Below the pieces are notes generated by a model. The model was not told the origin of the DNA, made no database searches, and saw only the letters and a list, made by a program, of their open reading frames with translations. This document shows positions 1-7,425 of a stretch of DNA of 24,672 bases, piece by piece. The stretch is from a virus. Made by a program: the position numbers and the translations under genes. The DNA is taken from positions 1 through 24,672 of IMG/VR virus record IMGVR_UViG_3300046003_002888; one strand, written 5' to 3'. The stretch's first letter is position 1. Every line of letters starts with the position of its first letter.

Positions 1-107
1 CCACTAGTACCACTAGTTCCACTAGTACCTGAAGTACCAGTTGTACCTGAAGTACCAGTTGTGCCTGAGGTACCTGCTATTCCACTAGTACCACTAGTTC
101 CACTAGT
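1..107 (-). repeat. Collagen-like Gly-Thr-Ser triplet block 3 (partial)
   Basis: Start of a third triplet block, beginning after SFTAA as block 1 does, and running off the left edge of the window still in register. Confidence 0.85.
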
Positions 108-3100
108 AGCAGCGGTAAATGAAGTTCCATTTATAATTAATGAACCAGTAATGTTTACGGATCCAGTAAATTGATGTGTATCAGAAAGATTATCTCCAAA
201 TATATTAGATCCACTAGAGTAAATTACAGATGATGTAATAGTTTGTGCTACAATTGTTTGAGCCGTTAATGTGCCTCTAACAGTAAAGTTATCAGCTGAA
301 GATGCTGTAGCAGCAGTTGTTGCTGTACTAGCATTTCCTACTAACGTAGCTGTTAAAGTTGATTGATTTTCCCACTTAGTTGTTACATTATTATAAACTA
401 GCGGTTGTCCATTAGTAGGTCCTGTTATTGATACATCAGATAAATCTGATAACCTAGTTGTAGCAGCTGATCCACCACCTCCACTCCCACCAATAGATCT
501 AAATATTCCAGCCTGTTTTATTGAATATGTGTTTGTGTCTGTAAAATCAGCATCTCCTTGAAGTACTAGATATGCGGACAATATTGCTCCTGCTGCGGTG
601 TTTGGAGCTTCAGTAAATGCTTCAATATTAATATTAGCAGTGGCTTCTAATAAAGAATCATAAATAGCATTACCATAATAAACATATATTCCTTTTGTAG
701 CTCCACCAGGAAACATAAACACTCTTTGAATGCTATATTTTGCTGGTCCTACAGTAGCAAGAGTTCCGTTGTTGTTATATTGTCCCGGATTAACTGTGGT
801 ATACCCAGCACCTCCATTAGTTTCATATACAAATCCAGATCCACTTGAGTAGTATCTATATATTTTAGATGTGTAAATTCCAGGATCTATTATATAACTT
901 GGATTATTTGGATCTACAGTATAATTTCTACCATCACTATAAGCAGTTCCATTAGTTATTATTATACTTCCTACAGAAGATCCACTTGGATATGTGTTTA
1001 ATCCAGATAGTTTTAATGGACCAAAAGCTTTTATAAAATCACTAGTTCTTTGCTTAAACGCGTATGCAACACTTGGATAAGTAGCAGTAGCGTTTATTGT
1101 TGATCTATTTTGATGAATAACATTTCCTATAGGAATTAACGTGTTATACTGGCCATCGTCAAACGGAGCTCCTTGTGCATATATTACTCCAGTAGATCCT
1201 GATTGTTGAATTGCTATGAACGATTGATCGTATGACGCGCTTAGTGGAGCAATGCTAGCGGATAAGTTTGGCCATGATATGAATGCCGTGGTTGGATACG
1301 GATCATCGCTCAAAGAAGCATTCATAGCAACTACGATACCGCTTCCACTTGAAATTTGATATGTTGTAGATGACTGAGTTGTAATTAACCCACCATGTAA
1401 AAGACCGGTGTATAAGTTGCCTTCTAACCATCGAAGACGAGTAAAGTTGTTGTATCCTTTACTGTTTTGAGCAAAGTATAAATCGTTAGTAGAGCCTGAT
1501 ACGTAGATATACGATGCCGATATGCTAGCATCTATGTTTGTTGGTTGCGGATTAAATTTCAGATATCCTGTCATCGAAGTATCTCCGTAGATATTCACCG
1601 ATGATGAGAAGCTTCCTACTGGAATCGATCCGGATATTGTTATGCTTCCTGATAACAACGTATTTCCTACTAATGTATTATTTCCTATTTGAGTAGTTGA
1701 TCCTGAAATGTTAACACTTCCGGTTACTTCTTGAGTTCCTACAAAGATATTAGAACCACTAGTAAATAAACTTCCAGTAACAATTTGGTTTCCTTTAAAT
1801 ACATTTGAACCTGTTGTAGCGAATGACCCAGTGTCTATTGAAGCACCACCAGCATTTAATGCAAATGATGCTGTAAGAGCATATGAAGCTGATCCAAATA
1901 ATGAACCTGTAAATGAAGTTGCTATTACTGAACCAGTTATATTAAATATACTTCCACTATATGTTAAATTAGCAGATGCTGTAGCAGCATTTGTACTACC
2001 ATCAGACAATAATATTCTTCCTTGTGCTGGGTTGTTGATTGTATTGAAACCAGTTCCACTAGTACCTGCTGTGCCGCTTGTACCACTTGTGCCTGTAGTT
2101 CCTGAAGTTCCTGATGTACCAGAGGTACCAGTTGTGCCGCTTGTGCCAGAGGTACCTGTTGTGCCGCTTGTGCCAGAGGTACCTGTTGTACCTGAAGTTC
2201 CATTTATGCCTGAAGTACCTGAAGTGCCGTTGATTCCACTTGTACCACTAGTACCTGATGTGCCGCTTGTACCATTTACTCCAGAGGTACCGCTTGTACC
2301 AGATGTTCCTGTTGTTCCTGAAGTACCATTTATTCCCGATGTTCCACTTGTGCCGGTAGTTCCGCTAGTACCTGAAGTTCCATCTGAACCTGAAGTTCCG
2401 CTAGTTCCTGAAGAACCTGAAGGCCCTGAAGTACCACTAGAACCTGATGTTCCACTTGTACCTGATGTACCAGACGTACCTGATGTTCCACTAGAACCTG
2501 ATGTACCTGATGTTCCACTAGTTCCATCTGAACCTGAAGAACCGCTTGAACCTGATGTTCCACTAGTTCCTGTTGTGCCTGAAGTTCCGCTTGTGCCATT
2601 CACACCACTTGTACCTGAGGTGCCTGTAGTACCTGAAGTGCCGCTTGTACCGTTTATACCTGATGTGCCACTTGTGCCTGTTGTTCCGCTAGTTCCTGAG
2701 GTGCCAGATGTACCACTTGTACCTGAGGTGCCGCTAGTACCACTTGTGCCAGTGGTACCACTTGTACCGGTAGTACCACTTGTGCCTGTAGTACCTGAGG
2801 TACCACTTGTTCCGTCTATTCCACTAGTTCCTGATGTTCCTGATGTGCCACTTGTACCTGATGTACCTGTAGTTCCGCTAGTACCATCTATGCCTGAGGT
2901 ACCGCTAGTTCCTGTTGTTCCGCTAGTTCCTGTTGAACCTGTAGCTCCTGAAGTACCGGATGTGCCTGAAGTTCCGGCTATTCCAGAAGTACCACTTGTA
3001 CCTGTCGTGCCGCTTGTACCTGAAGATCCAGCAGCTCCTGCTGTATTATAATAAAATTGTCCTGTTGTTTGATCAACGACAACAAATGTAGATAAATTAT

Positions 3101-4595
3101 TTAATGATAGATCTTTAACAGCTAAAGATCCAGTTATTAACACACTACCAGTAAATTGATGTGTATTAGATAATAAACTTCCGAAGCGAGTAGAACCAGT
3201 AACAAACTCTACACTTGATGTTATAGTTTGAACTACTAAAGTTTGAGCAGTAATTGTATCTGTTACTGTAAGAGAACCAGTTATAAAAGTACTTCCAGAT
3301 ATATTAAAATTACCATCGTAAACTAAAGCAGCAGACGCTGTAGCGGAGTTTGTGGTGCCATTTGAAAGTATTATTCTACCTTGAGCAGCATCATAAATTG
3401 TATTAAAGCCAGTACCACTTGTGCCTGATGTACCGCTAGTTCCACTGGTACCACTTATTCCAGCAGTGCCTGAGGTTCCGCTGGTTCCAGAAGTTCCGGT
3501 TGTACCTGAGGTACCTGTTGTTCCACTTGTTCCGGAAGTGCCATCTGTACCAGAAGTTCCACTTGTACCTGTTAAACCTGAAGTACCACTTGTTCCTGAA
3601 GTTCCGCTAGAACCTGCTGATCCAGAAGAACCAGTTCCTCCACTAGTACCTGAAGTGCCAGATGTTCCTGTTGTACCGCTTGTGCCTGTAGTTCCGGATG
3701 TGCCTGAGGTTCCTGAGGTGCCGCTTGTGCCTGCAGATCCATTAGTACCGCTAGTGCCCGAGGTACCTGTAGTTCCTGAAGTACCACTTGTACCTGCTGA
3801 ACCATTTGTTCCAGAAGTACCACTTGTTCCTGTAGTTCCTGAAGTACCCGTAGTACCAGAGGTACCGGTTGTTCCACTAGTTCCTGTTGTACCTGAAGTT
3901 CCAGTATTTCCTGAAGTACCAGAGGTACCATTTATACCAGAAGTACCTGATGTACCTGAGGTGCCAGTAGAACCTGTAGCTCCTGAGGTACCGCTTGTGC
4001 CTGATGTGCCAGATGTACCAGAGGTACCTGATGTACCACTGGTTCCGCTAGTACCACTTGTAGCAGCAGTAAATGAAGATCCATTTATAGTTAATGAACC
4101 TGTTATATTTACAGATCCTGTAAACTGATGAGTATTAGATAGTAAACTACCAAAGCGAGTAGAACCAGTTATAAATTCAGTGCTAGAGGTAATTGTTTGA
4201 GCTACAATAGTTTGAGCTGTTAGTGTACCCCTTACTGTAAAATTATCAGCGGATGATGCAGTTGCTGCATTAGAAGCAGATATAATACTATTGGAGCCAT
4301 AAGGTCCATAGACATGAGAGGCTGTTATAAAAGAAGCTGTTACAGCATTTTGAGCCCAACTAGCTGTACCTGATAAAGAACCAGTAAATGAACCTGAAAA
4401 TGAACCTGTGAAAGAACCAGAAGTACCAGTGCCTGTACCTAATGTAACAATTTGTTCACCGCTAGAACCTGACTTCTTCATAAAAGCCAGACCGTCGTAT
4501 GTATTTAAAGCTATCTCTCCAAAATCAAGAGAAGAAGTGGTAGGAATTCTACCCGGTACCGCAGAACGGCGTAATTTTAAAAATTGATTTGACAT
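1..4595 (-). CDS. Giant collagen-like phage fibre protein (N-terminal 1,531 codons; C-terminus beyond window)
   Basis: I read this frame from ATG at 4595 to the left edge without a stop, so at least 1,531 residues are encoded and the C-terminus is missing. The N-terminus (MSNQFLKLRRSAVPGRIPTT, then a DFGEIALNTYDG segment) is a pattern common at the start of phage tail-fibre proteins and probably anchors it to the virion. Three blocks of Gly-X-Y triplets, mostly Gly-Thr-Ser, follow at 4061-3414 (about 72 triplets), 3038-2055 (about 109) and 107-1 (continuing). Two recurring modules frame the blocks: a TAQTIVAQTITSS...THQFTGSVNITGS unit before each block and a QGRILLS unit after each complete block. 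The region 1924-300 is non-collagen and includes a LSDLSDV segment typical of phage fibre proteins. By analogy the triplets form trimeric collagen-like rods. Receptor binding by the missing C-terminus is an inference. Confidence 0.85.
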   Translation of the reverse strand, partial: MSNQFLKLRRSAVPGRIPTTSSLDFGEIALNTYDGLAFMKKSGSSGEQIVTLGTGTGTSGSFTGSFSGSFTGSLSGTASWAQNAVTASFITASHVYGPYGSNSIISASNAATASSADNFTVRGTLTAQTIVAQTITSSTEFITGSTRFGSLLSNTHQFTGSVNITGSLTINGSSFTAATSGTSGTSGTSGTSGTSGTSGTSGTSGATGSTGTSGTSGTSGINGTSGTSGNTGTSGTTGTSGTTGTSGTTGTSGTTGTSGTSGTNGSAGTSGTSGTTGTSGTSGTNGSAGTSGTSGTSGTSGTTGTSGTTGTSGTSGTSGGTGSSGSAGSSGTSGTSGTSGLTGTSGTSGTDGTSGTSGTTGTSGTTGTSGTSGTSGTAGISGTSGTSGTSGTSGTGFNTIYDAAQGRIILSNGTTNSATASAALVYDGNFNISGSTFITGSLTVTDTITAQTLVVQTITSSVEFVTGSTRFGSLLSNTHQFTGSVLITGSLAVKDLSLNNLSTFVVVDQTTGQFYYNTAGAAGSSGTSGTTGTSGTSGIAGTSGTSGTSGATGSTGTSGTTGTSGTSGIDGTSGTTGTSGTSGTSGTSGTSGIDGTSGTSGTTGTSGTTGTSGTTGTSGTSGTSGTSGTSGTSGTSGTTGTSGTSGINGTSGTSGTTGTSGTSGVNGTSGTSGTTGTSGTSGSSGSSGSDGTSGTSGTSGSSGTSGTSGTSGTSGTSGSSGTSGPSGSSGTSGTSGSDGTSGTSGTTGTSGTSGINGTSGTTGTSGTSGTSGVNGTSGTSGTSGTSGINGTSGTSGINGTSGTTGTSGTSGTTGTSGTSGTTGTSGTSGTSGTTGTSGTSGTAGTSGTGFNTINNPAQGRILLSDGSTNAATASANLTYSGSIFNITGSVIATSFTGSLFGSASYALTASFALNAGGASIDTGSFATTGSNVFKGNQIVTGSLFTSGSNIFVGTQEVTGSVNISGSTTQIGNNTLVGNTLLSGSITISGSIPVGSFSSSVNIYGDTSMTGYLKFNPQPTNIDASISASYIYVSGSTNDLYFAQNSKGYNNFTRLRWLEGNLYTGLLHGGLITTQSSTTYQISSGSGIVVAMNASLSDDPYPTTAFISWPNLSASIAPLSASYDQSFIAIQQSGSTGVIYAQGAPFDDGQYNTLIPIGNVIHQNRSTINATATYPSVAYAFKQRTSDFIKAFGPLKLSGLNTYPSGSSVGSIIITNGTAYSDGRNYTVDPNNPSYIIDPGIYTSKIYRYYSSGSGFVYETNGGAGYTTVNPGQYNNNGTLATVGPAKYSIQRVFMFPGGATKGIYVYYGNAIYDSLLEATANINIEAFTEAPNTAAGAILSAYLVLQGDADFTDTNTYSIKQAGIFRSIGGSGGGGSAATTRLSDLSDVSITGPTNGQPLVYNNVTTKWENQSTLTATLVGNASTATTAATASSADNFTVRGTLTAQTIVAQTITSSVIYSSGSNIFGDNLSDTHQFTGSVNITGSLIINGTSFTAATSGTSGTSGIAGTSGTTGTSGTTGTSGTSGTSGTS
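2055..3038 (-). repeat. Collagen-like Gly-Thr-Ser triplet block 2
   Basis: About 109 uninterrupted Gly-X-Y triplets in the fibre frame, opening with GAAGSSGTSG and ending with GTSGTGFNTI. It is the longest of the three blocks. Triplet register is kept through the whole 984 bases, consistent with selection for a continuous triple helix. Confidence 0.9.
3414..4061 (-). repeat. Collagen-like Gly-Thr-Ser triplet block 1
   Basis: About 72 Gly-X-Y triplets in frame within the fibre gene, dominated by GTS with occasional GTT, GSS, GAT, GPA-like and GIN variants. Synonymous codons for Thr and Ser are mixed throughout, so the repeat is much stronger in protein than in DNA. The complementary strand reads Val-Pro repeats, which are a shadow. 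Confidence 0.9.
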
Positions 4596-4597
4596 AC

Positions 4598-4609
4598 TAG
4601 TATATACTA
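4598..4609. other. Perfect 12-base palindrome in fibre leader
   Basis: TAGTATATACTA reads the same on both strands and lies two bases upstream of the fibre start codon, where a ribosome or regulator could meet it. No function can be assigned. AT-rich DNA produces short palindromes by chance, but a second one lies ten bases further upstream. Confidence 0.4.
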
Positions 4610-4618
4610 ACGGTAAAA

Positions 4619-4632
4619 GCTATATATATAGC
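4619..4632 (-). other. 14-base palindrome; possible hairpin in fibre leader
   Basis: GCTATATATATAGC is a perfect palindrome between the 62-residue gene and the fibre start. On the coding strand it is followed by TTTT, so it could act as a weak terminator or attenuator. The AT-rich stem makes this uncertain. Confidence 0.35.
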
Positions 4633-4636
4633 CGCT

Positions 4637-4644
4637 AATAAATA
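4637..4644 (-). promoter_or_regulatory. TATTTATT motif before the fibre gene
   Basis: Coding strand reads TAATATTTATTAG, with the stop codon of the 62-residue gene directly preceding the motif. The fibre ATG is 41 bases downstream, the longest such spacing in the window apart from the scaffold leader. Candidate phage promoter. Confidence 0.4.
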
Positions 4645-4833
4645 TTAATAGTCCCCTAAGTCGAGTGTAAAGAAGCTACCACTATCACCAAATGAATCTA
4701 TATCTTGGATTGAGAGTGAGCCTGTTTGTGTTGGTGTAGATACTACTTGAGCAGAACCACTAATAATAAGAGTATTAGAACCACTATTATAAGATAAATT
4801 AGAAATTATTTGTTCTATTCTTAGTCGTGCCAT
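4645..4833 (-). CDS. Small hypothetical virion-region protein (62 aa)
   Basis: A 62-residue protein that I do not recognise. It begins MARLRIEQIISNLSYNSGSN, is rich in Ser and Gly in the middle, and ends with an aromatic/acidic tail (FFTLDLGDY). Its ATG follows the stop of the gp15-like gene by one base, which suggests translational coupling. It sits directly upstream of the giant fibre gene, and its SGS-rich composition resembles the fibre N-terminus, so a small adaptor or fibre-associated role is possible. That is inference from position only. The start is the only ATG near the preceding stop. Confidence 0.6.
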   Translation of the reverse strand: MARLRIEQIISNLSYNSGSNTLIISGSAQVVSTPTQTGSLSIQDIDSFGDSGSFFTLDLGDY

Positions 4834-4834
4834 A

Positions 4835-6079
4835 TTATTGGAATTTACCTATTATTATTACTTGATCTGTTGAAACTAATGTGTATTGTAGTAAACCAGT
4901 ATTTATAGTTAAAGTACAAGTTCCATTTCCATTATCTACAAAGTCAGTAACCGAATTAATGTCTACTAACTGACCATTTACAAAATATGTAAAGCTAGTT
5001 TTATCGGTGGGTGATAAAGGTGATGGTGCTGCTAAGAAAGCAGCAGAAAACGTTGCTGTATTCGTTGTTATGGTAGTAGCGTATTTTGTTTTGCTTGTAG
5101 CTAGATAAATAGATACGTCGCTTGTTACGCCAGCTGATATGTTTGTTATATTCACGTTGTAAGAATCAGAAATTGAAGCACCACCCATTGCTGTTTTGGG
5201 AGCTGCTTGTTTTTTATTAGTAGTAAATATCTCAGAATTATCTGTTGTCTCCATTGTGAATATAATCTGAGCAGGGGAGAAATGCATGTTAGTATCTGAT
5301 AAATGTTGGTTTATACTATCAGCAATGAGATATCCATTTACTTTTAGACTAACAGTAGTGGAAGATACTCTATCTTCACCTGTATTAATATTATTTGTAA
5401 TACCAAAACTATCTAATGATGTTCTAAATTGCCATCTATTAGCATCACCCCAATAAGAGTCAGAAGCATATTCAATTGCCTCAATTAATTTATTGTTTTG
5501 TTCTACATAATTTGTTAATAAAACACATTCATATGTTATAGTAACATAATCAGGTACTACAGAAACATAATATTGTTTTGATGGTATTCTATTATTTAAA
5601 ATAGAAAATTTATCATATTGGTTTCTTTGATTATATCTTGTTTCAAATGTTTGAAATAAAGAAGCAAGATTACCATCTATTTTATTACCTAATGACTTAT
5701 TTTTTTCAATACCACTTCTCTTATACATTATAAGAGGTAAAACTAATTTACCATTAGTATCTCTATAATAACCATCTGCTTGAACTGATTTCCAACGTTC
5801 AGGAGAACCATACATAACCGGAACATCCATTCTATTTCCGTCTTGTACTATAGTTGGTTTAATAACATTTTCAAAATAATATTTAAGAGCAAAATCAATA
5901 TCCTCTAAACCAATAGAAATATCCTTTATCTTATCAGTTTTACGAGTAGTATTTAATGCTCTATTATCACGATGAGTGAATACATTTTGACTAACTGGTT
6001 TGCCTTGATTAAGATAAGGTGTAATAGTATCTTGTACTATTTCTGCTTGGTTTTTTGGTATCGGTTTTCTATCTCTCAT
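4835..6079 (-). CDS. gp15-like tail terminator / tail sheath stabiliser with C-terminal extension
   Basis: 414 residues. The pattern resembles T4 gp15, the protein that caps the tail tube and sheath and joins the tail to the head. Features in the same order as in gp15 are: a VPVMYGSPERW segment (residues 86-96; gp15 has VPITYAS), a LPLIMYKR strand (114-121; gp15 has LPRINLHL), a central segment with ITYECVLLTNYVEQNNKLIE, and a final SSTTVSLKVNGYLI strand (gp15 has RIEWSLTFEVNGW). T4 gp15 is 272 residues. The extra ~130 residues here form a Thr/Ser-rich C-terminal domain with no family I can name. The gene follows the gp13- and gp14-like genes, the same order as in T4, which supports the call. 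It overlaps the upstream gene by one base. The comparison is from memory of the T4 sequence, without an alignment. Confidence 0.6.
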   Translation of the reverse strand: MRDRKPIPKNQAEIVQDTITPYLNQGKPVSQNVFTHRDNRALNTTRKTDKIKDISIGLEDIDFALKYYFENVIKPTIVQDGNRMDVPVMYGSPERWKSVQADGYYRDTNGKLVLPLIMYKRSGIEKNKSLGNKIDGNLASLFQTFETRYNQRNQYDKFSILNNRIPSKQYYVSVVPDYVTITYECVLLTNYVEQNNKLIEAIEYASDSYWGDANRWQFRTSLDSFGITNNINTGEDRVSSTTVSLKVNGYLIADSINQHLSDTNMHFSPAQIIFTMETTDNSEIFTTNKKQAAPKTAMGGASISDSYNVNITNISAGVTSDVSIYLATSKTKYATTITTNTATFSAAFLAAPSPLSPTDKTSFTYFVNGQLVDINSVTDFVDNGNGTCTLTINTGLLQYTLVSTDQVIIIGKFQ

Positions 6080-6462
6080 TAAATTCTACCTCTTTTTTTT
6101 AAATCAATAGATTTATCAAGAGCATTCATTGCTCTATATAGTTGATTGAAATTCTTATTTATTTCTTTTGCTATCGCTACAATATCAGGATCAGTAGAAA
6201 ACATAAATACATCAAATTCTTTTTTATATTGGATGATGTCTTTTTTAGCTTGGTCCATTTTAGGTAAGTTAATTACTTGAGATACACTTGTATCCGGGCG
6301 ATTAGGATCAGCAGGCATCTTTACTAATAAAGATCCGTCTGCAAATAATTTATCCTTTTCTTCAGGAGTTAAATTAGCAATAGTAACTTGTTTACGTGGA
6401 TCTTTATCAGCATATATTTGCTTTGGTCTTTCTAATTCCTTTATAATGTCTAATAATTTCAT
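6079..6462 (-). CDS. Hypothetical protein in neck cassette (127 aa)
   Basis: 127 residues, not recognised. The start MKLLDIIKELERPKQIY is helical and charged, an LTPEEKDKLFADGSLLVK segment follows, and the last 60 residues are predicted by eye to be mostly helix, ending in a basic tail (KKRGRI). No signal peptide or membrane segment. It lies between the 113-residue gene and the gp15-like gene, with a one-base overlap at its stop, so it is probably a structural or assembly protein of the neck or tail. Function unknown. Confidence 0.65.
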   Translation of the reverse strand: MKLLDIIKELERPKQIYADKDPRKQVTIANLTPEEKDKLFADGSLLVKMPADPNRPDTSVSQVINLPKMDQAKKDIIQYKKEFDVFMFSTDPDIVAIAKEINKNFNQLYRAMNALDKSIDLKKRGRI

Positions 6463-6472
6463 CTTTATAATA

Positions 6473-6814
6473 TTAATATGATCCTACTTTAGTAATTGTT
6501 GGGTATCTAGGTATAAATTGCAATAAACCAGGAACTCTGTTTTTAGTTACAGCATTAATACCAATTTCTTTAATTGAAGATTTTGCATCTCCTCTACCAA
6601 TGTATTTTACTCTAAGTAAAGAATATTCATAATCTTTAGTTGCTTTAGCATTTAAAAAGTCACTTTGTTCAATATTAACAGTAACAACTCCATTTAAAGC
6701 TCTAATTTCATTATAAATTTCTACTTTATTATCGTCGGCATTTGTTTTAATAAGGATATCACACCTAAAAATTGTGATACCTTCTTGTAATAATATTCTA
6801 CTTAATAATCCCAT
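6473..6814 (-). CDS. Hypothetical protein in neck cassette (113 aa)
   Basis: 113 residues. Alternating strands and helices (FRCDILIKTNADD, then a NKVEIYNEIRALNGVVTVNI segment, then YEYSLLRVKYIGRG) look like a small ferredoxin-like alpha/beta fold. I do not know the family. The C-terminus carries a short basic and Pro-containing segment. The ATG overlaps the last base of the gp14-like gene's stop, indicating co-translation with the neck proteins. A minor neck or tail-assembly role is inferred from context. Confidence 0.6.
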   Translation of the reverse strand: MGLLSRILLQEGITIFRCDILIKTNADDNKVEIYNEIRALNGVVTVNIEQSDFLNAKATKDYEYSLLRVKYIGRGDAKSSIKEIGINAVTKNRVPGLLQFIPRYPTITKVGSY

Positions 6815-7425
6815 TAGCTATATTTTACTAAGTTTAGTTGTGTTGTTCTTGTTAAATAAGCACCTACTGTAAATAATACTACTTGTCCTGGTGTACCTAG
6901 AGAAGCTCCTGCATCCCCACTTCCTGGTATTGTTATAAATGATCTATCCACTGTGTTTACTTGATAATATCTTTCTTGATCAGTTATTATGTCTCCCACT
7001 TCAGGATTAAAATTTAATCCAGTTTCGTCTATATTTAATTTTGGTATCTTAATTGTCATAGTCTGATTTATATCGGGGCCATATTCCGTATCAGAATAAG
7101 CAAAATCTCCTCTCTCAATTAAACATTTTAATTCAAATGGAGGATAATACCACTTTTCAGTTGCTTCACCATACATATTAACTGTTGTTTTATATAAATC
7201 AATTTTAAAATAACCAACTTTCATATTTGAAAAGTTGATTTGTGCTTGAATAGCTTGATCTATATAATAATTAGTTATAACATTAGTACCAACAGTAGGA
7301 GGACTAGGTGGTGTTGATGGAACTCCGGGTTTAGTAGCTGATGCTGTTGGTACAGCATCGGGGAAGTTTCCAGTATCACAATCACCTAAATTAATATACC
7401 TTTGTACTCCTAAAAATTGTTTCAT
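6814..7425 (-). CDS. gp14-like neck protein
   Basis: 203 residues. In T4-type phages gp14 forms the neck ring between gp13 and the tail. The segment KIDLYKTTVNMYGEATEKWY followed by PPFELKC matches the family pattern of a membrane-free beta-rich protein with a YGES/YGEA...PP motif. A later segment (NPEVGDIITD, then ERYYQVNTVD) matches the 'P.GD.I...YYEV..V' pattern seen in marine T4-type gp14 proteins. Residues 20-45 are a Pro/Thr/Ser-rich linker (ATKPGVPSTPPSPP). It is slightly shorter than T4 gp14 (256). The start is immediately downstream of the gp13-like stop (TAA and ATG separated by nothing), and the next gene overlaps its stop. Family assignment is from remembered patterns plus gene order. 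Confidence 0.55.
   Translation of the reverse strand: MKQFLGVQRYINLGDCDTGNFPDAVPTASATKPGVPSTPPSPPTVGTNVITNYYIDQAIQAQINFSNMKVGYFKIDLYKTTVNMYGEATEKWYYPPFELKCLIERGDFAYSDTEYGPDINQTMTIKIPKLNIDETGLNFNPEVGDIITDQERYYQVNTVDRSFITIPGSGDAGASLGTPGQVVLFTVGAYLTRTTQLNLVKYS

Noticed and set aside
1831-3051. Long plus-strand Val-Pro-rich open frame of 406 codons, and a similar one at 3421-4128
   Set aside because: They are antisense to the Gly-Thr-Ser repeats. The minus-strand frame has a recognisable fibre N-terminus and spacer modules and continues through the whole region, whereas the Val-Pro frames exist only opposite the triplet blocks.
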